Part shown: piece after piece, positions 21,104 through 30,576 of the stretch | Layout: the number at the start of each line of letters is the position of its first letter | Position numbering within the stretch: the first letter of the stretch is position 1 | Source of the DNA: Mycoplasma tullyi | Lineage (GTDB): Bacteria > Bacillota_I > Bacilli_A > Mycoplasmatales > Mycoplasmoidaceae | NCBI RefSeq assembly: GCF_014068355.1 | Contig: NZ_CP059674.1 | Coordinates: 434,001 to 498,000 of the forward strand | Length of the DNA: 64,000 bases | Reading direction: 5' to 3' | Position numbers and translations under genes: made by a program | The notes under the pieces: model-generated | The model's input: only the letters and a program-made list of their open reading frames with translations | The model's database searches: none | Told to the model about the DNA's origin: nothing

Positions 21104-22900
21104 TTACTCTAATTCGTTTTGTTCTTCTATATTATTTACTTCTTGATTATCTTCATCATCAAGTTTGATTAAACCAGTGTGTAGGGCTTCTAGTTTTGCT
21201 TCAGAATCATAGTCTTCTTGTTTGTCATTAATCAGATCATCAAGTTGTTGGACAATTAGATCTGCTTCATATAAGATTTGTTTTGCACTTGGTTTTTTTG
21301 CTTTTAGATCGATGATCTCATTATTTTCATCTAAAAGATTTTGAGCTTTAGCTTTGTTGAGTTTTTCTTGTTCATCAATCTTACGTTGATTGATTCTGAT
21401 ATTAATCTTTTCTTCTGGTGTTAACTTATGATAATCTTCTCGAGAAACATAATACTCACCATATTTCTTTTTAAGATATTCTTCACGCTGCTTGAAAAAA
21501 CTTTGTTTGCGTTCTTCTTGCAGTTTTTTCATTGATTCTTTTAATTCTAGTTCATCTTGTTGTTGACGTTCAATTACTTCTTGGATAGATTCTTGGGTTT
21601 GAACAATCTTAGCTGGATCAACTAAACAAGCAGAGATTGATTCATCATCTTGTTTTTGAGAAAGATCAATCTTTTGTTCACGTACCAACATCAATAAACA
21701 AACAAAGGTAGTAACAAAATAACGAATTGTAAATTTCTTAGGATCGATCTGACTAAAGATCTCTTCTAGATCAACATAACGCTCGTATTGATCATTTAAT
21801 AGTTTTTTAATAATGGCTAGAATCTCAGCTTTAACATCTTCGATTGATAATTCTTCAATTACAATCTTGTGTTCGGTAATCGTTTTAATCTTGAGTTTTT
21901 CAAAAACTCGCTCCATTGCTTTTTTAAGCTTTTTGGGATTTACATAATCTGGTAATGGAGCTTCTAGTAAATCATTACTAGTAAGTTTAAACACGTCCCA
22001 ATCATCTTCTTCTTTAGCAAACAATGAGAATCTTTCTAGTTGCATCTTTTGTAAAGATGGCAATAGTTCTGAATAGCGTTTATATTCAATAATTCTTTTA
22101 ACAATCCGATCTCGTTCATCATCATTATTAAGATCAATCTTATTCTCGTCTTCAAAGTTGGGAATTGATAGATCAGATTTAATTCTTAATAATTCACATG
22201 CCATATATAAATAATCTGATACTTGATCAAGATTAATAATGTTCTTATTGATATAAGCAAAGTATTGATTAGTTAATTCAAATAGATCTAATGACATGAT
22301 ATCCATCTTCTTATCTTTGATAAGATGTAATAATAGATCAAAAGGACCACTAAAGTGCTTAAATGATAGATTTAAGAAATCATCATTTAAGTTGATATTT
22401 AATTCTTCAATTAGATCTTCTGGTTTTTTAGTATTAGGTTTACGATTTCAATATTCAACTTTAAATGAATCATATTGTTTAGTATCTACTAAACTAAAGT
22501 CATCATAATTAACATTAACAAATAGATCACAATCATAATTGTCTTTTAGTTTGGAGATCACTAATTGATCTGCATACTTAAGACCATTTTCAATCGTCTT
22601 TTTACCACCAATAATAAAGAGATCAACAATATTAAAATCGATTAGGGCTTTTTTAAGATCTGAATATAAGAATAGTTCATTCTTATTTTTTAATTCATGC
22701 TGATGTTTTTTAGATATGATGATCTTTGCTTGATTATCTAAATTCTTATTAATCACATTATAGGTGTTATACCCCATAATGATTGGGTGGTTGGTGGTTG
22801 CATCTTTAAAGTGATTTAATTCATCAGGGATTGATCAAGGAATATTATTATTTTTAGCAATCCCATGATTGTTATCTTCACATCAGATAAGTTTGATCAT
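21104..22900 (-). CDS. scpA: Dihydrofolate reductase-ScpA fusion protein
   Basis: One uninterrupted frame (UGA = Trp) of 598 residues joins two proteins. Residues 1-150 are DHFR-like: MIKLIWCEDNNHGIAKNNN, IPWSIPDELNHFKDAT, HPIIMGYNTYN, LFIIGGKKTIENGL. After a linker of about 30 residues, ScpA starts with FSGPFDLLLHLIKDKK at about 183-198 and SLDLFELTNQYF. ScpA then continues with a Gln/Glu/Lys-rich coiled region and ends in an acidic tail. DHFR normally reduces dihydrofolate to tetrahydrofolate; ScpA is the kleisin of SMC. I found no TAA or TAG between the parts. The DHFR motif is diverged (MGYNTY instead of MGRKTY-like), so catalytic activity is uncertain. Confidence 0.9.
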
Positions 22901-22989
22901 AATTGTTAATTTGTTACTTAAATTTTTAACACAGATTATTTTTAATTATGATCTTGCTTTAGCTATTTTTATTTATAAAAATAATAAAA

Positions 22990-23014
22990 CAGTTACCAAG
23001 GAGTTTGGTAACTG
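22990..23014 (-). terminator. Rho-independent terminator of the acpS-plsC unit
   Basis: CAGTTACCAA / TTGGTAACTG forms a 10-bp stem with a 5-base loop, then a T-rich run on the minus strand. It lies 19 bases beyond the plsC stop and separates plsC from the dhfr-scpA operon. Confidence 0.85.
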
Positions 23015-23032
23015 TTAGATGGTTTTTCTTGT

Positions 23033-23827
23033 TTATCTTTTATTGAATTCAGCTAATTGTTTTTGATAAGTTTGTTGAATCAACTCTTTAATGATATTAA
23101 TGACGAACGTCGATTCAGATCTTGAATAATCGATTGGTTTGAACGGTTTTAAGAATTCAATGTAGATCTTATTTGTTTTAGCTTTTTTAAATCCAGGTTC
23201 TACTGGGCGATCTTTGTCAGAAATAGTTTCCATTCTTCCCTGGGTGTTAAATAAACTAAAGGGAACGATCGGACAAAAGGCTTTATAAGCTGCTTTTATT
23301 GCACCTGGTTTAAACTCACCTAATGTATGAGAGAAGATTCTTGTCCCTTCAGCAAAAACACAAACTGAAGTGTTTTTTAATAACTCAACTTCATCTAGTG
23401 TTGCTTTAGCAGCTTGTTTGATACTATTTCGATCAATAAAGATCACATCAATTAGTGACATGATCTTACCTACTGATGTTTTTTTAAGTTCTGACTTAGC
23501 AACAAAGGTAAGTTCGGTAATATCTTTGAGATGATTGGCTAATCAGATCATCACAAATGGATCGATATTTGATTTGTGATTCCCAATAAACAAAACTGGT
23601 TTTTTGGGAATCAGATCTGCGTTTTTGATTTCAATCTTTAACCCTTTAAAAAAGATGATCCGACAAGCTAAGATATAAACAGTCTTAAAGCGGTTTTCTT
23701 TGGTATAGATTGATCCATTATTCTTATAAATGCTAGCCTTAATTAAAGCAATAATATATCTAATAATGAATTCAATACCAACAAAGGGAAAGATTAAAAA
23801 ACTTAATAAACGAAGAATTAGTGGCAT
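23033..23827 (-). CDS. plsC: 1-acyl-sn-glycerol-3-phosphate acyltransferase PlsC
   Basis: PlsC acylates lysophosphatidic acid to phosphatidic acid at the membrane. The 264-residue protein has an N-terminal hydrophobic anchor (LILRLLSFLIFPFVGIEFII), the catalytic box GNHKSNIDPF (NHxxxxD) around residues 82-91, and the second box FAEGTRIFSHTLGEFKPGA around residue 155-173. Its ATG overlaps the acpS stop by one base (TAATG). The pairing with acpS links two lipid-biosynthesis steps. Confidence 0.93.
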
Positions 23828-24162
23828 TAAATTCTTTCAGCTACTGCCATAGCTACTAATCTTTGACCTTCGTGAGAGATTGAAAGATGTAGCTTAATCT
23901 TTTCATTTAATGCGCATTCATAAGCACCATGAATCTTACGAATTTCTAATTGAGTAAATTCATCTCAAGTCTTAAGTGCTTTGAAGATTGCTTCTTTTAG
24001 TGCTCATCTAATCGCTAAAAAGATATTTTGATTAGAATCACCAATTACTGTTCTGTATTTGTTTTGTTCGTGTTCAGTTAAAAGTTTTTTAATGAACTCT
24101 TCTGACTTCTTCATTTGGAATCTGTCAATACTTACAACATCAATACCAACACCGATAATCAT
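23827..24162 (-). CDS. acpS: Holo-[acyl-carrier-protein] synthase AcpS
   Basis: AcpS transfers 4'-phosphopantetheine from CoA to acyl carrier protein. The 111-residue frame begins MIIGVGIDVVSIDRF, containing the metal-binding Asp, then RWALKEAIFKALKTW with the second metal-binding Glu, and HLSISHEGQRLVAMAV. Two UGA codons are read as Trp. Length is standard. It is followed directly by plsC. Confidence 0.93.
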
Positions 24163-24239
24163 ATTTTCTTCCTTATTTACGAATATTTTTCTACTCTTAT
24201 TATTATATAATAAACAATCAAAAATGATAAGAGTTCTTT

Positions 24240-24662
24240 TTATCTAGAAAGCATCCGCTTAATGATCTCAACTTCACTAAAGATTCTAGATACTAGATTT
24301 TCCATCCTACTGACTTGAGTTGAGATCCCTGATAATGACATTAGTGATTTTTCTAACTGAGTGGTTTTATTCATAAAAGCAACGCGGTCATAACCATTGT
24401 CACTCATCTCTTTGATTTGCACGCGTTGGTCCCCAATAATTTGGTTTAAGCGTTCATTATCTTGTTGTAACTTCTTAAGCGTTTGTTCATGGTGTTCAAG
24501 TCGCTTGATCTGAGTTTCATAAAACTTTAAACTATCAATTACCCGATCAAGCACTTGATCTACTTCTTGAGAATCATATTCTCCTTCATTGTTATATTTA
24601 AATGAGATCTTTTCTAATTCTCTAGAAGTAATAAAATCAATCTTTTTGTTGTTAGTAGCCAT
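24240..24662 (-). CDS. DivIVA/GpsB-domain coiled-coil protein
   Basis: The 140-residue protein starts with a DivIVA-type N-terminal domain: ITSRELEKISFKYNNEGEYD then SQEVDQVLDRVIDSLKFYE. A coiled coil rich in Gln/Glu/Leu follows (LKKLQQDNERLNQIIGD). DivIVA and GpsB proteins mark curved membrane or division sites; the precise role in wall-less mycoplasmas is not known. It is divergent from the first RNase HIII gene. Confidence 0.75.
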   Translation of the reverse strand: MATNNKKIDFITSRELEKISFKYNNEGEYDSQEVDQVLDRVIDSLKFYETQIKRLEHHEQTLKKLQQDNERLNQIIGDQRVQIKEMSDNGYDRVAFMNKTTQLEKSLMSLSGISTQVSRMENLVSRIFSEVEIIKRMLSR

Positions 24663-24701
24663 TGTTAAGTATTAAGTGTAAACTTTTGTATATTTTAGAA
24701 T

Positions 24702-24728
24702 ATCAAAAATCTTTTTATAATTAGATTG
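24702..24728 (+). promoter_or_regulatory. Promoter of the first RNase HIII gene, with almost no leader
   Basis: TATAAT at 24716-24721 lies only 7 bases before the ATG at 24729, so the transcript would be leaderless or nearly so. The block from ATCAAAAATC to the ATG is repeated exactly at 26936-26968 in front of the second copy. Confidence 0.7.
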
Positions 24729-25901
24729 ATGGAAAAAACCAGTTATTCATTTAAGAAATTAGCAAAAGAAATAGTAGATAAGTTTATAGGTAATCTTAAA
24801 ACTCTTAAGGCTGATGAAGTTAAGACTAAGAATACCAAAATCTACAAACGTTTTCATTATTTAAACAAAGCGATCATTATTATTTATAAAACTAATACTG
24901 TTACGATTCAACGAGCTAAATCAGGTACTCATACTGATTTAGATCGATTTGTTAAACAGCATTGTTTTTGAAATAATGCGTCCAAAAACAATGCTGCTAA
25001 TAATAAAGGAAGCAAAAATAATTCCAATAAACAAAATACAAGCAAAACTGTCACTAGTAAAGTAAGTAAAAATAACTCTAATAAGCAAAACTCAAATACA
25101 ACTACCAAGAATAGTGATAGTGTAAGTAATACTAATATAGAAGACATAAGCAAACTTACAAATGTCAGTGAAACTAAAACTAGCGTTAATAATAAGAAAA
25201 CTGAACTAATTAATAACCAGAACGATTTTTTAGATCAAGACACAATTGGTTGTGATGAAGTAGGAGTTGGTGAATACTTGGGACCAATCGTTACTTGTTG
25301 TGCTTTAGTTAGACATGATCAAATTGATCGTGTTAAAAAACTTGGTGTTAAAGATTCAAAAAAATTAAGTGATGAAAAGATTGTTGAGATAGCTAATGAA
25401 TTGAAAAAATTCATTAAGTTCGAAATTTTTTGTTTTGATCCTAACAAAGGAACATTAGGTTACAACCAAATGCATGAACGTTTGAACAGTCTTGAAGCTG
25501 TAAAAGCTTATATGCACAATGCTGGCTTGACGATATTTAAACTTAAATATCAGACCAATAATCCGATTATCTTAGATCAGGCTGTTCAAGAGGATCGATA
25601 TTACGAATACTTAGAAGGTTTTAAAGATCTATCAATAGTAAAAATTGATTTGATGGAAACAAAGTCTGAATCTAAATACTTAAGTGTGGCAACAGCTAGT
25701 ATTTTAGCTAGAGCATTTTATTTAGAACTTTGTAAAGAGTTACTACATAAAATTGGTTATACAGATGATTATAAGCTGATGTTAGGCACAAGCAACGAAA
25801 TCTTTGAACGAATTAAAACATACATTCAAGAAAATCCACATTTTAATTGAAAATATGCTTTCAAGGTACATATGTTGGCTAAGTTTTTAGAATCGTTATA
25901 A
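24729..25901 (+). CDS. rnhC: Ribonuclease HIII, copy 1
   Basis: RNase HIII removes RNA from RNA-DNA hybrids. The 390-residue protein has an N-terminal TBP-like substrate-binding domain (residues 1-85), an unusual Ser/Asn/Lys/Thr-rich linker of about 90 residues with repeats of SKNNSNKQN, then the catalytic domain from about 170. Catalytic motifs: GCDEVGVGEYLGPIVTCC, PIILDQ, and SKYLSVATASILARAF. The frame crosses UGA codons and ends TAA 25899-25901. I start at ATG 24729 rather than the adjacent TTG. A second copy lies at 26966-27994, and this copy differs mainly by its longer linker. Confidence 0.9.
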
Positions 25902-25952
25902 GATTGATTGTTCTATCAACAATTGATATCAGTTAAACTAAAATTTAATATA

Positions 25953-25989
25953 AAAAAACATCGGAATGAGCCTTTCATTTCGATGTTTT
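25953..25989. terminator. Bidirectional terminator between rnhC copy 1 and the vlhA stub
   Basis: ACATCGGAATGA pairs with TCATTTCGATGT, flanked by A and T runs on both sides, between convergent genes. Confidence 0.8.
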
Positions 25990-26030
25990 TTTGCATCATT
26001 AAATCTTCTTGTTAACTACCAAGAACGGTT

Positions 26031-26420
26031 CTAACCTCTTATTCCGTTAATTCCGTTAAGTAGCCCACCTGTTACTTGATTTGCAGTTTTTTTAGCATTT
26101 TCAACTATCATAAGAACTTGTTTTAGATCTTCTTCAGCTTTTTTTAGATCTTGTTCTGTTGATTTAGAATCATTAAGAACAGATTCAGCTGAAGCATATG
26201 CTGACACTAAAGTAGGTCTTAGAGTTGCATATACTAATCCTGAATACATCTCTAATGTTTTGTTTTTAGTATCAACTAAAGATTTTAAAGAAGCTCTAGC
26301 AGCTTCTAATGGTGATTTTGGTTTTGATTCTGAAGTTTTAGTACAGCTAGCAGCTGTTAAAACTACAAATGAACCGATACCTAATAAACTAACAAACTTT
26401 AAAATATTCTTTCTTTTCAC
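26031..26420 (-). pseudogene. vlhA: Truncated vlhA lipoprotein gene (129 aa)
   Basis: The N-terminus MKRKNILKFVSLLGIGSF and lipobox ending in Cys26 (TAASC) are those of the vlhA family, with the same GTG start. The next ~85 residues match the helical region of the full genes (LKSLVDTKNKTLEMYSGLVYA, KSTEQDLKKAEEDLKQV). The frame then ends after GLLNGINGIRG, against 690-740 residues for full copies. A (GAA)9 tract lies 143 bases upstream. It could still make a short lipoprotein, but is most simply a deletion product of a recombination that also involved the flanking rnhC genes. Confidence 0.8.
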
Positions 26421-26563
26421 TTAAACTAAAGTAATAATATGCATTGATCGTGCATATTATTATTCAAGGATATATAAATTTGAATAAGCAATAAATCAAT
26501 AAGTAATAAATCGCTTTATTTTCTCCCAGAAACCTTGCTGGCTAGTGTTCAACGCATAAGAGC

Positions 26564-26590
26564 TTCTTCTTCTTCTTCTTCTTCTTCTTC
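26564..26590 (-). repeat. (GAA)9 tract upstream of the vlhA stub
   Basis: Nine uninterrupted GAA units on the minus strand, with the conserved flank CTTATTTTCTA on the upstream side. Nine units is not the expressing length. Confidence 0.95.
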
Positions 26591-26689
26591 TAGAAAATAA
26601 GGGTTTTGTAATTTTTGTCGTGCGGACATGCTAAAAATGTTCGTTATTTTGACAATAAAAAAAGTACAAAATATTGATAGATCGGTATT

Positions 26690-26745
26690 AATAGTTTTAT
26701 TTAACTAACTTAGCTTCTAAACATAAATATTATCTTAAACCGGTT
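26690..26745 (-). pseudogene. Relic of a vlhA 3' flank without its gene
   Basis: The block AATAGTTTTATTTAACTAAC followed by TTAGCTTCTAAACATAAATA matches the sequence found just after every full vlhA gene in this array (for example 33064-33110). Here no vlhA gene precedes it, so a copy was probably lost. The rest of 26746-26935 shows no gene. Confidence 0.6.
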
Positions 26746-26935
26746 TTAAATCTCTATTCGTATCATTTAAATCTGTATTCTTAAATACTTAATCAATTCC
26801 TTGATCAACTTCTAAGAAAGATATTCACTTTAGTAATCTCCTTAAATAAGATCTTCTCTAATTTTCATTAGTAATAAAACAGATCTTATTGTAGTTAATA
26901 ACATTATTAATAAGTTAGATTTTTGTATCTTATCT

Positions 26936-26965
26936 AAGATCAAAAATCTTTTTATAATTAGATTG
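26936..26965 (+). promoter_or_regulatory. Duplicated promoter of the second RNase HIII gene
   Basis: TATAAT at 26953-26958 lies 7 bases before the ATG at 26966. The 30 bases ending at the ATG are identical to those before copy 1. Confidence 0.7.
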
Positions 26966-27994
26966 ATGTCTAATAATAGTTATTCGATTAAGAAATTATC
27001 TAAAGAAACAATTGAACAGTTTGTCAATAGTTTAAAAGTTTATGAAGTTAAGAATACTAACAACTTAATTTATAAACGCTTTAACTATTTAGATAAACTA
27101 GTTATTAGTGTTTATAAATCGAATAGCGTTTTAATTCAGTTAACAAAGTTAGCTAGTCCAACTGATCTAGATCAGTTCATTAAACAATATTGTTTTTGAG
27201 CTGATGAATCAAAAAATAAGTCTAGTGATAATAAAGCTAGTAATAGTAAGGTAAGTAAAACTTCACCTAACAAGAAAAAAACAAAATCGACAACTGATCA
27301 GAACAAGTTCTTAGAAGGCGACACGATTGGTTGTGATGAAGTTGGCGTTGGTGAATACTTAGGGCCGATCGTTACTTGTTGTGCTTTAGTTAAACAAGAT
27401 CAGATTGATCTTGTTAAAAAACTAGGGGTAAAAGATTCAAAATTATTAAGCGATGAAAAGATTATTGAAATTGCTAATGAATTAAAAAAATTCATTAAAT
27501 TTCAAATCTTTTGCTTTAATCCTAAAAAAGGTGCACTGGAATTTAACCAGATGTATGATCGCTTAAAAAATATTAATGCATTAAAAGCATATATGCACAA
27601 TCAATGCTTAATCTTTTTTAAGCAAAAATATCAGATCAACAATCTGATCGTACTAGATCAGTTTGTTGATCCAAATAAATACTATTTGCACCTAACTAAT
27701 TTTAATGTTGAACCCATTATTAAAATTAATCTAATGGAAGAAAAAGCTGAATCTAAATATCTAAGTGTAGCTGTAGCTAGTATTTTAGCTAGAGCATTTT
27801 ATTTAGAACTTTGTCAAAAGTTGCTAAATAAAATAAATTATAAAGATGATTACAAAAAGATGTTAGGTGCTGATAATAAAACTTTTGAGCGAATTAAAAA
27901 GCATATTTTAGCTCATCCTAATTTTGATTGAAGAAAGTTCTTTAAGGTGTTTTTTAAACCGTTTGCTAAGTTTTTAGAGTCGTTGGAAGATTAG
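26966..27994 (+). CDS. rnhC: Ribonuclease HIII, copy 2
   Basis: This 342-residue paralogue has the same order as copy 1: N-terminal binding domain, a shorter Ser/Asn/Lys linker (about 40 residues), and the catalytic domain with GCDEVGVGEYLGPIVTCC, LIVLDQ and SKYLSVAVASILARAF. All catalytic acidic residues appear kept, so both enzymes may be active. The frame crosses UGA at 27197 and 27929 and ends TAG 27992-27994. Together with the vlhA gene that faces it, it looks like a tandem copy of the rnhC-vlhA unit at 24.7-26.4 kb. Confidence 0.9.
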
Positions 27995-28034
27995 TTATTT
28001 TTACTTAATTTAGTAAAAGTGAATACGAATAAGA

Positions 28035-28068
28035 AAAACATCAGAATGATTCAGCATTCTGATGTTTT
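28035..28068. terminator. Bidirectional terminator between rnhC copy 2 and vlhA
   Basis: AAAACATCAGAATG / CATTCTGATGTTTT is a 14-bp perfect stem with T runs on both strands, between convergent genes. Confidence 0.9.
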
Positions 28069-28100
28069 ATTTTTTTAACTAACTTGGCGTTTAAATTGAT

Positions 28101-30254
28101 TTATTTCGCTGAAGCTTCTCTATTATTAGAACCAGAGTTAACAACCGTTTCTAAAGTAAATGTTAGGTTACCTACGTATGGAGTATCATCATTATTCATA
28201 CCTGATAAGATAACTTTATTTAGACCTTTTTCTAGTTTTAAAGTTTTCTTCATTGAAGTACTGCTGTCAGTTACGGTTGTTTCCCCGTTACTTAAAGTTG
28301 TTGTTTTAGTATCAAAAGTTCCAACCTTATCTCAATTCATTAGAGATGTTGCTTCAAATTGAACGGAATTATTCATATCTGTTGTCCCTGTGCCTTCAGA
28401 AGTTGAGAACTTCAGATATCTCTTTTTATTCGTATTCACACCATTAGTAGTATTATCCCCATTAAGATACGAACCACTAATGTAATATTCACCAGCTTGT
28501 GGAGCATTTACATAAATTGTAAATGTTCGCATCTGATTATTCTCGCTAGGACTTCTGTTTAAATTAGTAAACATATGCTGAGTGTCACTCATTGGAAAAC
28601 GTTCTTGAATCCCTCCAATTAACCCAACAAAATAGGTAGGATTTGATATTGGCATATCATTCTTCATATCTGAACTAGGTAATTGATAAAAGATCATACT
28701 ATAGTTAGTACCTAAACTATAACCTTTTAATAAATCAACTATAATTGTTGATTTATTATCTTCTTTAGTAGAACTACTTCCAAATAGATCATCATAGATC
28801 TTATTTTTATTATCTTCACTATCAGATGAAGTTAAATACATGTTACCAATCATTGGAGCTACTTTAGACATAGCATCACCTTCTTGGGTAGGAACACTAA
28901 ATTCAATTGTATTTAGACCAAACTTTAGATTTGATAATTGGATTTTAGCTACTTTGATGTCACCAACTGTTGGGGTATCGATCATTGTAGGAGTTGGAGA
29001 GGTTTCTTTAGCAGGAGTTTTTGAAGAAGGAGAAACTTCAGACTCTTCTGCATCAGGTTCAGCTTGAGCTGCTGGAGCAACTGTTGAAGTCTGAGATGAA
29101 GGAGTTACTGTTGTTGCTGTATTTTCTGTTTTAAAATCAATAGCTTTAACATCTTGATCATTTAATTTATATTGAAGCGCTACACTATCACCAGTTCTAA
29201 CTAACTTATATGGGAAATATAAATAAGCTGTTGATGAAGCTCCAAAATATCTAAAACTTAAAGTATATTTAGCACCTGTTCCACTTAAGTTATAGATTCA
29301 TGATACATCTGTTGGATATGGTGTAGCTTTTTCACCTTCAGCAGGTTCAGATAATTTTAAAGGTGTAGTATTATTTGTTCAAACTTTTCTTTGTGCAAAA
29401 CTTCAGTTAGGTCTAGCTGTGGTGCTATTAGAATTTTGAGAATCTTGAGTGCCAGCAGTAGTAGCACTATTAGGATTAGTACCAACATCAACACTGTAAC
29501 CAACAAAGCTGTAGTTACCAGGTTGCTCCATATTATTATCAGTAACGCCCATTAACTGATCTTTAACTAAAGCTTGTTTAACGAATTTATTAGCAAAATT
29601 ATCAGCATTTGTTTTTCATGCATCATTTCTCATGATTGCATTACTAAGATCTTTATTAAGATCAGTTACATTCTTAACTTCAGGTATACTTCCCATAAGT
29701 GGATCTAAAGTAGGTGTAACAATCTCTTTAGCCTTAGTATATAAGTTATTAAGATTAGTTCTAATGGCTGAATAATTTTCAGCCATTAGACCATCTAAAA
29801 GAGATTTTTCTTGTTCCAATGCTTTCTTTAAACCATTATATTGATTTACTAATTCACTATTAGTAGTATCAAAATCTGTTTTAGCTTTAGATGCAGCTGA
29901 AATAGCTGAATCTAATTTTGTTTTAGCATCCTTAAGCTCTTGAGTTGTCGAACTAGAATTAGCTAGAACAACTTGAGCTGCATTATATGCTTTTACTAAA
30001 GTATCTTGGATCTTTGCATAATCAACATACATCTGAGTATTTAGATTTTTAGAATCAATTAATGTTGATAATGCAGTTTTAGCAGCTGCTAGTTCTGTAG
30101 CAGCTGGATCCATCATCGCTGATCCACCAGGTTGTGTTCTAGAACTAGGGTTTTGTGTTGGGTTAGTTGCTTGAGAACAACTTGCAGCTGCCAACATTAC
30201 AAATGAACCAATACCTAATAAACTAACAAACTTTAATATGTTTTTTCTTTTCAC
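28101..30254 (-). CDS. vlhA: VlhA haemagglutinin lipoprotein (717 aa), predicted OFF
   Basis: VlhA proteins are the phase-variable surface lipoproteins with which M. gallisepticum agglutinates red cells and binds host cells. This one has GTG start, basic n-region, hydrophobic core, and lipobox AAASC with Cys26 as the lipidated residue. A helical region follows (residues 50-220), then conserved NVxWIYNLSG- and YLYFPYKLV-type segments and an acidic Ala/Glu/Ser-rich stretch (SSQTSTVAPAAQAEPD region). The C-terminal part holds MIGNMYLTSSD, LLKGYSLG, PVYFVGLIGG-type and VGNLTFTL. Many UGA codons are read as Trp; no TAA/TAG seen. Its tract is (GAA)9, so expression is not expected in this cell line. 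Confidence 0.92.
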
Positions 30255-30384
30255 TTAAAGTTAAACTTGATGATTTACTTAAATTTGATTTTCACCAAGA
30301 ACAGATATATAAAGTTCAATAAGTAATAAATCAAGTTTATTTTCAGCTAGTTGGTTGATTCTATACCCTTGAACATCTAAGGTC

Positions 30385-30411
30385 TTCTTCTTCTTCTTCT
30401 TCTTCTTCTTC
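30385..30411 (-). repeat. (GAA)9 tract upstream of vlhA 28101-30254
   Basis: Nine perfect units, 130 bases upstream of the GTG start. The conserved block containing TATAT and TTATTGAAC lies between tract and gene. Confidence 0.95.
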
Positions 30412-30487
30412 TAGAAAATAAGGGTTTTGAATTATTTAGATTGTCTATCCATCGCAAGATATATATATTTATTAAAAATATAAAAAA

Positions 30488-30512
30488 ACCAGAATCTATT
30501 ATAGATTCCGGT
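30488..30512 (-). terminator. vlhA terminator
   Basis: ACCGGAATCTA/TAGATTCTGGT hairpin on the minus strand followed by seven T, 64 bases beyond the stop of the vlhA gene at 30577. Confidence 0.8.
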
Positions 30513-30576
30513 ACTAATAATTTTATTTAACTAACTTAGCATTTTATTCAAATATAAACATATATTGGATTAATCA

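Noticed and set aside
22296-22508. A separate gene between DHFR and ScpA on the plus strand
   Set aside because: It is antisense to the continuous DHFR-ScpA frame and shows no family motif.
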